This document shows, piece after piece, positions 13,462 to 23,760 of a DNA stretch of 64,000 nt (the first letter of the stretch is position 1; every line of letters begins with the position of its first letter). The notes beneath the pieces are model-generated. The model saw only the letters and a list, made by a program, of their open reading frames with translations, was not told the DNA's origin and did no database searches. A program made the translations under genes and the position numbers. The stretch is taken from contig JABUSB010000002.1 in NCBI GenBank assembly GCA_021444005.1, positions 1-64,000 of the forward strand, given 5' to 3'. This DNA comes from Malacoplasma sp. GTDB lineage: Bacteria; Bacillota_I; Bacilli_A; Mycoplasmatales; Mycoplasmoidaceae.

Positions 13462-14595
13462 TTAGAAAATTACTTCGCCATCTAATACTGTGTCAGATGA
13501 ATCTTTTGTTCAATTAATCTTAACAACTGGTTTAATGAAGTTTTCTGGTTTGTTTTTCATCATTCCAACAGCAGTTTCTAAGTTTCTAAATCCTTCTAAA
13601 GGATGTGTAATAATTGGTTTTACATTTAATTTCTTAGTTTGTAAAAGTTTTGCAAGTTTTTCCATTCGGTATCTTCCACCTGGTGTTAATCCACCTTTTA
13701 CTGTTTTGTGTCCCATACCAACGTTTCAAGCAACTCTGTTTAAAGGAATCGATTCACCAGTACCTAGATAATCGACGTTACTTACAATTCCACCATTTTT
13801 TAAACAAGCTAATGAATCACCAATTCCGTATAATCCACCACCTGCAATTAAAACTTTATCAACCCCAACACCATTAGTAAGTTCTAAAATTTGTTGAGCA
13901 AATGGTACTTCTTTAAAGTTTACAAAATGTGTTGCACCATAGTTTTCGTGTGCTACTTTGTATCTGAAATCAACGCAGTCAACTGCATAAATTTCACTAG
14001 CACCCATTAGGTTAGCACCAGCACATGCCATTAAACCAACTGGTCCTAAACCTAAAACGGCAACTGTTTCACCAGGCATAATTTTAGCATTTTCAGCACA
14101 GTGAAAACCTGTTGTTACCATATCACAAAGCATTACAGCATCAGTTGGTTCTACACCTGCTGGTACGTGTGCTAAGTTAGCATCAGCTTCATTAACGTGG
14201 AATCTAGTTGCGAATACTCCATCTTTGAAGTTAGAGAACTTTCAACCAGCAAGTGCATCACTAACTTTTTCCCCACTGTGTTGTGAAAAACCACGTTGAG
14301 CATTGATAGTAGCTCAATTAGGAGTAATAGCAGGTGCAATTACAATATCGCCTACTTTAAAATCTTTTACCATTTTACCAACTTCTACAATTTGTCCCAC
14401 AGCTTCGTGTCCCAAAAACATATTGTAACGTTCACCAATTCCACCTTCATAACATGTGTGAAGATCAGAAGTACAAGGTGCAACAGCAATCGGTCTACAA
14501 ATTGCATCAAGCGGCCCACAAGGAGTTTCTAGATTTGATTTTTCAATTCATCCAGCTTCTCCAATTTTAAGCATCGCATAGCCTTTAACACTCAT
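13462..14595 (-). CDS. adh: Zinc-dependent alcohol dehydrogenase (MDR family)
   Basis: A 377-aa medium-chain dehydrogenase/reductase. The catalytic zinc ligands are recognisable as Cys in A-P-C-T-S-D-L-H near residue 41, His-Glu in L-G-H-E-A-V-G near 63, and the Asp of C-D-M-V-T-T-G-F-H. The nucleotide-binding motif is V-L-G-L-G-P-V-G-L-M. The lack of a four-cysteine structural zinc loop and the overall pattern match the tetrameric Thermoanaerobacter/Clostridium beijerinckii type, which interconverts secondary or primary alcohols and aldehydes/ketones with NAD(P)H. The start has a strong AGGAGA site. It is monocistronic, with a terminator downstream. The likely role is redox balancing in fermentation. 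Confidence 0.9.
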
Positions 14596-14763
14596 ATTTT
14601 CTCCTATAATAAAAAAGATATTTATGTATAAAAAGTCACAACAAAGAAAATTAACTTTACTAGTGTGACAATTAAAATTAAATAACAAAAAATTAAGGTT
14701 TGAGATAAAAATTTAAAAAAGTTTGCAACAATTTATAAAAATTATAAGCAAGCAAAAATGAAC

Positions 14764-14799
14764 TAAAAAATTTAATAAATTTAAAAATAAAATTTATTA
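14764..14799 (-). terminator. Possible terminator of lipoprotein 14802-17648
   Basis: Arms at 14773-14782 and 14790-14799 form an all-A/T stem, with a U run to its left on the minus strand. It begins directly after the lipoprotein stop. An A/T-only stem is weak evidence. Confidence 0.4.
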
Positions 14800-14801
14800 C
14801 A

Positions 14802-17648
14802 CTATACAGCAGTTGTAGCAGCATTATCAACTGCATTTACATAAAACATTGTATAATGAATTGAATTAACTAAAGTTTTTGAAGTTGTATCATATACCTT
14901 AACTGGTGAATAAAAATTAAATTCGAACTCAGAAATGCGAATGTTCAGATCTGTATTCACATTATATTCACTTTGTTTAATTTTTAAAGGTAAATTAAAG
15001 TTAGCTGTTGGAATAATAGATAATGCAAAATTTAGATTATTATTTTTATCACTATTATATGTATTGTTATTGTATGCAATAAATTGATTAGCAAGAGTGT
15101 TTTTTAAATCTGTTGATAAAACTGGTTTAATCCCCAATAATGAAGAAGCACCAATTCCGTCTTTCCAATTATACAACCCTCCAACAGAGCTGAATGCACT
15201 ACTAACATTTACATAATTGTTAGTGTCAGATGGTAAAAATTTATTTGCTAAATCTGCTGCATTTATTTTTGAATAATTATCTGTTACCACAAAATTAGAT
15301 TCATATAAATCCGGGCTATATGTATCAATTGTTGCAATTGTTTTATCGGGATTAACAACATCCGAATTAAAAACACTAAAGAAATCATAATCTCTTAAAA
15401 ATACATTTTTAATAATTGCTGATCAAAAATTGGCATAATAAAAATCAATTGAAACCTTTAGTGCATTTAAAACATTTACAACTTCAACAGAATTAGTTAA
15501 TGCATTGTAATTTTTAGTAATTGAATTAATAAATGCAGGGTCATCAAATTTAATGTTAGTGTTGTATGCAAAACTATATCCTAGTTTGTAATCATTTGCA
15601 ACTGCAATTGGGTTTAGTCAAATTGGAGAATTATTTGCACTATAAGTTATTGTTAAACTATTTTGTTTATAGTATTGCTCATTTGAATTTGCACCAATTG
15701 CTAAATTATTAGGAATTAAGTCTAGAATTGCTTGAACTACATTAGCTTCAATGTTTTTACCAATTATTGGGATGCTTCCCAATATTGCTTGTAAATCAGT
15801 ATTAGTAAATTGTTTAATAATAGCTGAAATTGCATCTGTACTCATTAATTTTTTAAAAGAAGCAATAAAACTTGATAAATCCACTTTTTTGCTTAAAGTA
15901 AATGAAATTTGGTAACTGAATGAAATAGTTTGGTTGGTTTTATTAATGGTAGGATTTACTAAAAACTTATTAGTGAAAGTAATGTTTTTATAAGCATTGG
16001 GAGCATAAAAGCTTTGATAATCTGTATTTCTGCCAAAGATATTATCAATTACAGCTGATAAATTACCAACAAAACTAGTCATATTTGCAGTTGTAAAATT
16101 TTGGTTATTAGCTGTAATTAAAGAAATGATATTGTAAAGTTGTGAATTTGCACTTCCCAAAATAGCGGCAATATCATTATAAAAATTGGTTTTATCTTCA
16201 CTTGATAAGATATCAAAAAAGGTTTGATTTTTAGTGGCATCAGTATTTTTTGAAAAAATAATATTTAATAAATCCATTACCGGCTGATCTGCAGGATTTG
16301 TACCATTTGTTGCTGCTACTTTAGCAGATGCAGTAGTGATTGCATTAACAACATCATATATTATGTCAACTAATGTTTTTGAATTACCTTCAACCCCTAG
16401 CAAATCATTAAATAAAATGTTGTTTACTCCATCATCATTAACTTGCAGTTTTTGTAACAAAGATAATAAAGATTTGTAATCATTGCTATCTTTTGTGATT
16501 CCAGGTTTTAGCATATCTAAATAGATTTCAATCACAGAAGAAGCAGTTCCCAACATTGATTGCAAAAATTGCTTAATATCATCTTTATATTTAATAATGA
16601 TATCAATTAGTGGGGTTTGTTCATTACCAGTTTTGAAAGCCTCATCAATCATTGGTTGCAAGTATGATGGTAAAATCTTTGCAGAAATTAAAATTCTTGC
16701 AACAGAGGGCATAATTCCAGAAATTAAATCTTGTACAGTAGGATTTGTTTTTAATATTTTAAAAATATTGTTAAATTGTTCAACATAATCTAATACTGTT
16801 TGGTAATCACTACAAATTTTGTTACTGATTTGTGTTTGCAAATCAGTATTAGAAATTGACAAAATATCATTTTGATATTGTTGATACATTTGCAAATAAT
16901 CTTGCTTAGTTGTTAAGTCATTAATTTTGTAATGAAACGCAAATGAGAAACTATTAATAGTTGGTGCAAAATAAGAATTAAAAGTAGAATTATCAAAACT
17001 AAAACTTGCAGCATCAACTTTTCAGCCTAAGAAGAATAGATCTGACATTGGGTTTACAATTGGTTTAATAACTTGGTTATCAACACTAATTTTTAAGTTG
17101 TATGTTTGATTATCTAATAAATTGAAATCTTTGCCAAAAATTGAGATACTAGTATCTTGAATTGTAGAAATTGTAATTTCTAAAATGAAAGAAACTGTGG
17201 TTTTGTTAAATTGTAATAGAAAATCAGGGTCAAGTGATGCAACACTATAGTTTGCAATATTGACACTTTCAATATTAAAGGCTTTTGAATTTTGAGTTCA
17301 CAATAAATATGCATAATAGTTAATGTCATTTTTTAATTGTGATTCGTCTCCTCGATATTGTGTAAAATCAGTATTATCTTGATAATTTTGGTAATTTTGT
17401 TTTAGTGAATACTGGTTTGCGTCAATATATGTAAAATCTGCATTATACGAGTTGTTTAATTGCGCAATTGATGTGGGAATACTACCAGATTGGGAATTGT
17501 TAAATGTTGGATAAATTTGGGTAGTATCAGTAGTTTGGGTTGCAGTACTTAAATCCCCATACTCAGAGCAAGATGTCAATGCAAAAGATGTGGGGATTAC
17601 AAAAACAGTAAAAGTTAAAAACTTTAATAATAGTTTTCTTTTTTTCAT
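14802..17648 (-). CDS. Prolipoprotein of unknown family, 948 aa
   Basis: K-K-R-K n-region, hydrophobic stretch and lipobox A-L-T-S-C near residue 26. The mature part has a Thr/Ser/Gln/Asn-rich linker, then a long, mainly helical middle (about residues 240-560) with regularly spaced hydrophobics. The last third is more beta-like. It does not share the conserved blocks of the triplet at 1368-13235, so it is a separate lipoprotein family. The start is chosen at 17648 because M-K-K-R-K-L-L-L gives a canonical signal peptide. An in-frame ATG 14 codons upstream would put an atypical hydrophobic stretch first. No clear ribosome site precedes either. A perfect inverted repeat lies just upstream. Large helical lipoproteins of this size are known in the M. 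pneumoniae group, but I do not recognise this one. Confidence 0.82.
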
Positions 17649-17664
17649 ACTATATAACCAAATA

Positions 17665-17687
17665 GATAAGTATCTTAAATACTTATC
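17665..17687 (-). promoter_or_regulatory. Perfect inverted repeat before the lipoprotein start
   Basis: Two 9-base arms (GATAAGTAT and ATACTTATC) flank a 5-base spacer. The element lies 17 bases upstream of the lipoprotein start codon and overlaps the alternative upstream ATG. No U run follows, so it is not a normal terminator. It could be an operator or an mRNA leader hairpin. Confidence 0.45.
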
Positions 17688-17806
17688 CATCCAAAATTTC
17701 TATTAATCTTTAATTATGCATAGTTTAAGACAATAAAAAAAGATGTAAATATAAATATAAAAATTTTCCTAATTTTTAAATTTTTTCAATTAAGTTAGTT
17801 TTTATA

Positions 17807-17812
17807 TATAAT
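17807..17812 (+). promoter_or_regulatory. -10 box of rsmG (probably leaderless)
   Basis: TATAAT ends 8 bases before the rsmG ATG, so transcription should begin at or next to the start codon. There is no ribosome-binding site. Leaderless mRNAs are common in mycoplasmas. Confidence 0.55.
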
Positions 17813-17820
17813 TTTTGCAA

Positions 17821-18534
17821 ATGAATTTAGACAACCTAATTGATCTTTTAAAACAAAAATTTGTAAGTATAGATATAGCAAAAGTAAAAGCTGACATTTT
17901 AATTTACAAAAACTTTTTACAACAAGAAAACCAAAAGTTTAATTTAACTAACCTTTGTGATGAAAAAGATGTTTATCAAAAATATTTTTACGAATCGGTA
18001 ATTAATTACCATTCTTCTGATTTTGAAAAACAAAATCTAAATCTTTTGGATATTGGCAGCGGCTCTGGAATTCCAGGAGTCTTGCTTAAAATTTTATTTC
18101 CTGACATTAATTTATATATTGTGGAGCCCAACAATAAAAAAACACAATTTTTAACACAATTAATTAAATTATTAAATTTTAAAAATTGTTTTATTGAAAA
18201 CAAACGGTGTGAAACATATATTAAAGATAAAGTTGAATTTTTTGATATTGTCACTTGTCGAGCTGTTGCCGAATTAAGAATCTTATTGGAATTAAGTTAT
18301 AGTGGTTTAAAAATTGGGGGCAAAGCAATCTTTTTAAAATCACATAATTTTAAAAACGAAATTAATAATGCTTTCCAAATTTGTAATTTACTACAAATTG
18401 AGAATAAACCAGATGTTGAAAAAGTTGTTTATGAAAACAAAACTTTTGTAAGACTAACATATCCAAAAAATAAATCAGTATCAAATAAATTCCCACGCAA
18501 TTGGAAACAAATTTTAGATAATGATAAAAACTAG
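17821..18534 (+). CDS. rsmG: 16S rRNA (guanine-N7) methyltransferase RsmG/GidB
   Basis: A 237-aa class I SAM-dependent methyltransferase. N-terminal helices carry Q-x-F-N-L-T-N-L (residues 39-46). The SAM-binding motif L-L-D-I-G-S-G-S-G-I-P-G is near 76-88, followed by the acidic ribose-binding strand I-V-E-P and by V-T-C-R-A-V-A, the RsmG signature. The family methylates G527 in the 530 loop of 16S rRNA. Length is normal. The ATG at 17821 is preferred over a TTG two codons earlier because it fits the -10 box and the first conserved residues. It faces lipoprotein 14802-17648 divergently and proS convergently, sharing a bidirectional terminator with proS. In many bacteria the gene sits near oriC; here there is no dnaA or gidA nearby. 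Confidence 0.93.
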   Translation: MNLDNLIDLLKQKFVSIDIAKVKADILIYKNFLQQENQKFNLTNLCDEKDVYQKYFYESVINYHSSDFEKQNLNLLDIGSGSGIPGVLLKILFPDINLYIVEPNNKKTQFLTQLIKLLNFKNCFIENKRCETYIKDKVEFFDIVTCRAVAELRILLELSYSGLKIGGKAIFLKSHNFKNEINNAFQICNLLQIENKPDVEKVVYENKTFVRLTYPKNKSVSNKFPRNWKQILDNDKN

Positions 18535-18562
18535 ATTGCATTAGTAACAATCTAGTTTTGTA
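18523..18562. terminator. Bidirectional terminator between rsmG and proS
   Basis: Perfect 10-base arms at 18529-18538 and 18548-18557, with a U run on either side depending on strand. The rsmG stop codon lies inside the left arm. Confidence 0.75.
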
Positions 18563-18598
18563 TTGCAATAAGGTTTGTTTTAAATGCTAAGCTAACCT

Positions 18599-20011
18599 TT
18601 AATAAGCTCTTGCAAAATAAACTAATCTTGCATTTGGTTTATTAGTGAAAAAACATTTTTTATTAGGATCACTTGGAATTTTCCAATCATAACAACGCGG
18701 TACTACACTTGTTAAATTTTTGAGTTTATTTTCATCTTCTTTATCTCCATTCCAATAAGCTGTAACAACTTTTCTATCTTTAATAGCTTTGTTAAAATCG
18801 TTTAAATTATCAACATAAACTATTGAATTTTGAATTCTTTGCAAAGAATTGTTAAATAAATTATCACAATAGTTATTAATCATTTTTTGGATTTGTTTTG
18901 TATTAAAGTCAGCAATATTTAAAAATGATTTTTGTCTAATATCCCTTTGATAAATTGTGACTTGGTTTAATTCCATTTCTTTTTTACCCAAAATAATTTG
19001 GAATGGAATTCCCTTAATTTCATTTTTTTGAATTTGCATTCCAAATGATTTTTCAATTGGTTGCAATTCAATCCGAAAATCTTTTAAAGTTGCTTTAATT
19101 TGTTGTAATTGCTTATCGTTAATGTCAATTTCACTAGGATATAAAATTGCAAATTGAACTGGTGCAATTTTAAAAGGTAATACAAGTCCAAAATTATCCG
19201 AATGGCTCATAATGATCGCCCCAATAATTCTAGTTGACAATCCTGCAGAAGTTTGGAATGCAAATTCATAATTATTATTTTGGTTAGCAAATTTAATACT
19301 AAAAGGTTTAGCAAAATTTTGACCTAAATAGTGTGAAGTTGCTGACTGTAATACTTGTCCATCTGGCATCAAAGCTTCAATTGTGAAAGTATTAATTGCT
19401 CCTGCAAATCTTTCACCTACAGTTTTTTCACCCATTAAAACTGCAATTGATAAAAAGTCATTCACAAATTTTTGATAAACATTAACCATCTTAATCGCAA
19501 AATCATAAGCTTGTTTTTCAGAAGCAAAAACAGCGTGTTGTTCTTGTCAAAAAAACTCAGAAGTTCTTAAAAAAGGACGGGTGTTTTTTTCAACTCGAAA
19601 AACATTACACCATTGGTTTAAAATCAATGGTAAATCATTGTATGAATTAACATTTTTTTTGAAATAATGACAAAACAAGATTTCAGAAGTTGGTCTAATT
19701 ACTAATTCATCTTCAATCTTTTTATTCCCTAAATAACTCACCTTAAAAAGCTCAGGATCAAATCCTTCAACGTGATCTTTTTCTTTAGTAAATTCAGAAT
19801 ATGGAATAAGTAATGGTAAACAGCATTCTTGGGTATTTAAAGAAGCCAAAATCTTAGTAAATTCATCAACAATGTTTTTTCAAATTGCCCAACCATATGG
19901 TTTAAAAACAATTGTCCCTTTTACTAATCCATAATCTACCAATTGTGCATTTTCAATAATTGATGTATATCACTTTGCAAAATCAACTTCTTTAGCAATA
20001 ATTTTACTCAT
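18599..20011 (-). CDS. proS: Prolyl-tRNA synthetase
   Basis: A 470-aa class II aminoacyl-tRNA synthetase that charges tRNA-Pro. Motif 2 is seen as [20 protein letters not shown] around residue 150, preceded by V-I-R-P-T-S-E. T-S-A-G-L-S-T-R-I-I-G-A corresponds to motif 3. The compact form without an editing insertion and the basic C-terminal part match the archaeal/eukaryotic-like ProS used by mycoplasmas. Several Trp residues are TGA. The start at 20011 overlaps the yebC stop by 8 nt, so the two genes are translationally coupled. The first gene of this leftward unit is the helicase at 20758-22125. Confidence 0.93.
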
Positions 20012-20756
20012 CTTCTAACACCTCCCCAAAATTAGTAATAACCCATTGAATGTCTTCATCATCATTACATTGGTCTAAAAATCTTTCTAGTTTTGTATAA
20101 TCTTCTTTATTTAGATTTACAAAATCATGTGAGATATATTTAATTTCACTTTCTAGAATTTCGACCCCTGATTCTTTTAGTAAATCACGCAATTTATAGA
20201 AATACTTTGGTAACAAAATGATTTGAAAACAATCTTCTAATTCATTTATCTCAGTAATGGGTTCTTCATTTTGTGATACTTCAATTTTTTCTAAAGATAC
20301 CAAAATTTTTTCCATTAAATCATTCAATGTTAAATTATTTTTACTGGAAATGATTTCACCTGAATAAAAAAAGGAATTTTTAACACTATTTTTCTTTGTA
20401 ATTTCACCATTTAATTTTGAAAAATAACCGCGTAATGCTCCTAGTGCTCGGTTGTTATTATCAGTTAAAGTTTTGACAATAATTTTTAATCCATTAGGCC
20501 CAAACCCTTCATATTCTGCATCAATTAAAGTATTTGGATCTTTATTAGAACCTTTGATATTTTTTTCAATTGATTCTTTGGATAAATTATTTTGCAATGC
20601 CTTATCAATTGCTGCTTTTAAACGGGGATTGGCATCAGGGTTAGGTCCCCCAACTTTAACAGCAGCTTTGATTTCTTTTGCTAATTTATTGCCAATTTTA
20701 GCTTGAAGTTGTTGTTTTTTATTAATTCCACTAGCGATTAAGTGTTTTCGAGGCAT
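20004..20756 (-). CDS. yebC: YebC/PmpR (TACO1) family protein
   Basis: A 250-aa protein beginning M-P-R-K-H-L-I-A-S-G-I-N-K-K, the mycoplasma version of the YebC N-terminus. It is followed by V-G-G-P-N-P-D-A-N-P-R-L and Y-E-G-F-G-P-N-G, both family hallmarks, and ends in the usual acidic C-terminus. Older annotations call the family a transcriptional regulator. Later work on YebC/TACO1 describes ribosome-associated factors that help translation of proline-rich stretches. It overlaps proS by 8 nt. Its ribosome site (AAGGAG) lies in the gap-free junction with the helicase stop. Confidence 0.92.
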   Translation of the reverse strand: MPRKHLIASGINKKQQLQAKIGNKLAKEIKAAVKVGGPNPDANPRLKAAIDKALQNNLSKESIEKNIKGSNKDPNTLIDAEYEGFGPNGLKIIVKTLTDNNNRALGALRGYFSKLNGEITKKNSVKNSFFYSGEIISSKNNLTLNDLMEKILVSLEKIEVSQNEEPITEINELEDCFQIILLPKYFYKLRDLLKESGVEILESEIKYISHDFVNLNKEDYTKLERFLDQCNDDEDIQWVITNFGEVLEDE

Positions 20757-20757
20757 T

Positions 20758-22125
20758 TTAATTTAACTCCTTTTTCATTCTTTGCTTTTTAGCACTTTCA
20801 ATTTTATATTTTTTAATGCGTTGCTCGTTAACTAATTGTTCAATTCTTTGTCTTTTGGCTTTTCTTTTAATTTCTTTAATTTCTAACTTAATTTTCTTTT
20901 TATAATTTGGTTTTACTTTTTTATCAGCAAGACTGATTGCTTTTTGAATTTGTCTATCAACCTCGGTTTCTTTCTTTTGTTTTTTTCGAATTTTAAATTG
21001 GTAAACAACTAAATTGTTTTTTGAGTATTTTAAGTGATTTCAAACAATTCCTTTTCTTTCCAGTCTTGCAATTTGATAAATTGAATTTGCATCATTAAAT
21101 ACATATGATTTTCCAAAATAGTTTTTTCTTCCAGATCTTCCAGCACGATGGACATACCACAAATCCTCTTTTGGCAAATCATATGAAATTATGTGGCTCA
21201 CACCATCAATGTCAATCCCCCTTGAAAGCAAATCAGTTGCAATTAATCAGTTAATGTTTTTATTTTTAATTTCACTAAAAATATTTTTTCTTTCCCTATC
21301 AGTTAATCCCCCGTGTAATTTCAAAATCTTAAAATTTTTTTGGTATAAGTCTGTGTAAAGATCATCAACCGTTTTTTTGGTATTACAAAAAATAATTCCA
21401 AAATAAGGGTTCAATAACTCCATTGTTTTTTTTAAAACTTCTTTTTTGTCTTCATTTAAGCTGTAGTGAATTACAAAATGGTCTACTTTTTTGTTTTCTC
21501 AAATCGATTTGTTTTTGTTAAAAATTACACAATTTTTAAAAAACTTCGCAATTTGAATTGATAAGGTTTCATAAAGAGTTGCAGAGGTTGCAATTTTTTT
21601 GATTGAGTTAAGATTTTTAATTTTATTAAAACCACTATTAATGTATTTAAAAAACCCTAAATCTAGTGTCATATCCGCTTCATCAATAACAATGTATTTT
21701 AATTTGGTAACTAGGTTTTTAAATTTAACAATTTCTTCAAATTTTTCAGGTAAACAAACAATAATTTGGTATTTATTGTTTTTTGCTAGTTGCAAAAGAT
21801 CTACATCACTAGATTTGCTTGTGATTGCTAAATAGTTTAGAGCAGAATTGTGTTTTTTAAATGCTGCTAAAATTTTGTTAATTTGCATTAACAATTCTTT
21901 AGTAGCAACTACTATTAGACATTGCAAATCATTATTAAGTAAATCAACTTGATTTAAAATTGGTAACAAATAACAAAAGGTTTTACCTGTTCCTGTTGGG
22001 GAGCACAATATTAAACTACTATCCTTGTACACCAATGGAATGAATTCCTTTTGCAAATCATTCAATTCACTAATCTCAAATTCATTGTTTAAGGTTTCTA
22101 CAATGAAATCTTTTAACTCGTTCAT
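20758..22125 (-). CDS. DEAD-box ATP-dependent RNA helicase
   Basis: A 455-aa helicase. Motif I S-P-T-G-T-G-K-T is at residues 41-48, motif II is V-I-D-E-A-D, motif III is S-A-T, and motifs V-VI are [10 protein letters not shown] and H-R-A-G-R-S-G-R. A very basic tail of about 100 residues (K/R/E-rich, likely coiled coil or RNA-binding) follows the helicase core. It unwinds RNA duplexes and probably acts in ribosome assembly or mRNA decay, in the style of CshA/CshB. It is the first gene of the helicase-yebC-proS unit. The stop is one base before yebC. Which Csh/Dea subgroup it belongs to cannot be settled from motifs. Confidence 0.92.
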
Positions 22126-22238
22126 AGCACAATTCTACTTATAAATGAAATTATAAATAAAATTAAAGAAACATTATTATGCTTTGTATAATTTTAATTA
22201 CTAAATTTTTGTAAGAACCATAAAAGATTAACTAAATT

Positions 22239-22940
22239 ATGCAATTTTATTTAGATAGTTTTGAAATTGAGATGTTAAAAAAAGCAATTCAATTTTTAGA
22301 TGCACGTGATTTAAAATTAGAAAACTATCAATTTAAATTATTAGAATCTAAAAATCTTGTAAACCGTTTAGATAAACAATTTATTGAAAATACAATATGT
22401 TTAAACATTATTGATAAAGAAAATGGAGCAAAACAGAATTGGTGAATTCTAAAAATTGAATTATTCTACACATATAATGGTGAGCGCCATATTGAAATTA
22501 AAATTCAACCATTTAATAGTGAAGATGATGTCTACTCATTCATATATAAATTTGATACATATGAGCATTATGCTAAAAATATTATTAAACAAATATCTAA
22601 TTTAAAATTTGATTTTAATCTTGAAAACTACTATTTTAATTTAGAAAAGAATTGGAAACAAAATCTTTATGACTATTTAGCAGATATTATTTGCAAATGT
22701 AAGTTGCAAGTTAATAAATTTATTTTGCAACCAGTTGGTGAAAACGAAAATGCTTTATATTTAGATAATTTATTGGAAAAGCAAAAATTTATAATAACTT
22801 TTGCGAGAAAAAACCACTTTTTTTCGCTAACAAATCTCAACAACAAGCAAGTTGTTTTAAACCGTTGTTCATTTGGCCAAATCAAAGAAATCATTAAGAC
22901 AATTGTTAAAAATAGCTTCTTATCCTCAAATTGCAATTAA
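22239..22940 (+). CDS. Unknown protein, 233 aa
   Basis: An open frame of 233 residues with one TGA Trp and no signal peptide or clear membrane segment. It is rich in Lys, Asn, Phe, Tyr and Ile, with alternating hydrophobic strands (K-I-E-L-F-Y-T-Y-N-G-E-R-H-I-E-I-K-I) suggesting a mixed alpha/beta cytoplasmic protein. A TATAAT box lies about 47 bases upstream. No strong ribosome site precedes the ATG. No family was recognised. It is followed by another small unknown gene on the same strand. Confidence 0.7.
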
Positions 22941-23063
22941 AAATAAGAATTTAAATTTGATTACATATTTCAAAAAATAAATAGCATTATTGTGTTATTT
23001 AAAGACAAGAAGAAAAAAATTAGTTAAAATACATAAGTATCTAATAGAAATAAGAAATATAAA

Positions 23064-23480
23064 ATGAAATCTAGAAAAGAAATAGAAAATCTTTTTGCTT
23101 CAATCAAGGATGAAAATTATGGAATTATTGAAATTCACTTTGATCAAAAATTCCATTCATATTCATTAAGAATTTACAATATCTCAAATTCTGATGAAAA
23201 AGAATTGGGTTGTGATGCTTTTGATGAAGAAATTGTTAAAAAATTTAAGTTTAAAAAATTACTACCTTTTTTTGATCGAAATACACAATTAAATGAATCA
23301 AAAATTTTAAATATTATTTTAGAAAACAAACTATATGAATCAATTGAAATGATTGATTTTATTGTTGATGAATCAATTGCATCATACACTAGTGAAAGCT
23401 GTAATCAAAAACTAAAAGATTATGAAGACCTTTGCAAAGTAATAGATGATTTACAACAAGATGCAAAGTTTAAAAGCTAA
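23064..23480 (+). CDS. Unknown acidic protein, 138 aa
   Basis: A short cytoplasmic protein with no Trp, no membrane segment and charged helices. The C-terminal half contains many Glu/Asp and Ser residues and ends in a probable coiled coil. The start is the first ATG in frame after a purine-rich leader, without a clear Shine-Dalgarno sequence. A U-run hairpin follows the stop. No family recognised. The frame contains no stop over 138 codons in very AT-rich DNA, which favours a real gene. Confidence 0.65.
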   Translation: MKSRKEIENLFASIKDENYGIIEIHFDQKFHSYSLRIYNISNSDEKELGCDAFDEEIVKKFKFKKLLPFFDRNTQLNESKILNIILENKLYESIEMIDFIVDESIASYTSESCNQKLKDYEDLCKVIDDLQQDAKFKS

Positions 23481-23511
23481 ATTTATTTCTAATTAAATTA
23501 TCCAACATCAT

Positions 23512-23536
23512 TAAATTCATAAGTGAATTTATTTTT
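23512..23536 (+). terminator. Terminator after the 138-aa unknown gene
   Basis: Eight-base arms at 23512-23519 and 23524-23531 around a 4-base loop, followed by five T. The rest of the gap to 23760 is plain AT-rich sequence, with a second weak hairpin at 23627-23648. Confidence 0.55.
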
Positions 23537-23760
23537 GCTGTGTAATTTAACCAAATTTAATTTAATATTTTTAAAAAATAACCATTTCATTTATATAATT
23601 AAATTAATGAAAAATAACAATGTATTAATTTAGTTTGTGAACTAAATTTTAGCTTGCAATTATATAAAATTTAGCAACATTTATTACTAAATAATTAGGT
23701 TTATTTTTATTTGATTAATTTTAAAAACAACTATAAATTAAATAGTTTTTGGAGACACAA

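Noticed and set aside
17821-18534. Chromosome origin near rsmG
   Set aside because: rsmG can lie near oriC, but there is no dnaA, gidA, rpmH or DnaA-box cluster here.
23627-23648. Second hairpin in the 23481-23760 gap as a riboswitch or ncRNA
   Set aside because: A/T-only 9-bp stem, no conserved motif, no nearby promoter-like start; likely chance or weak terminator.
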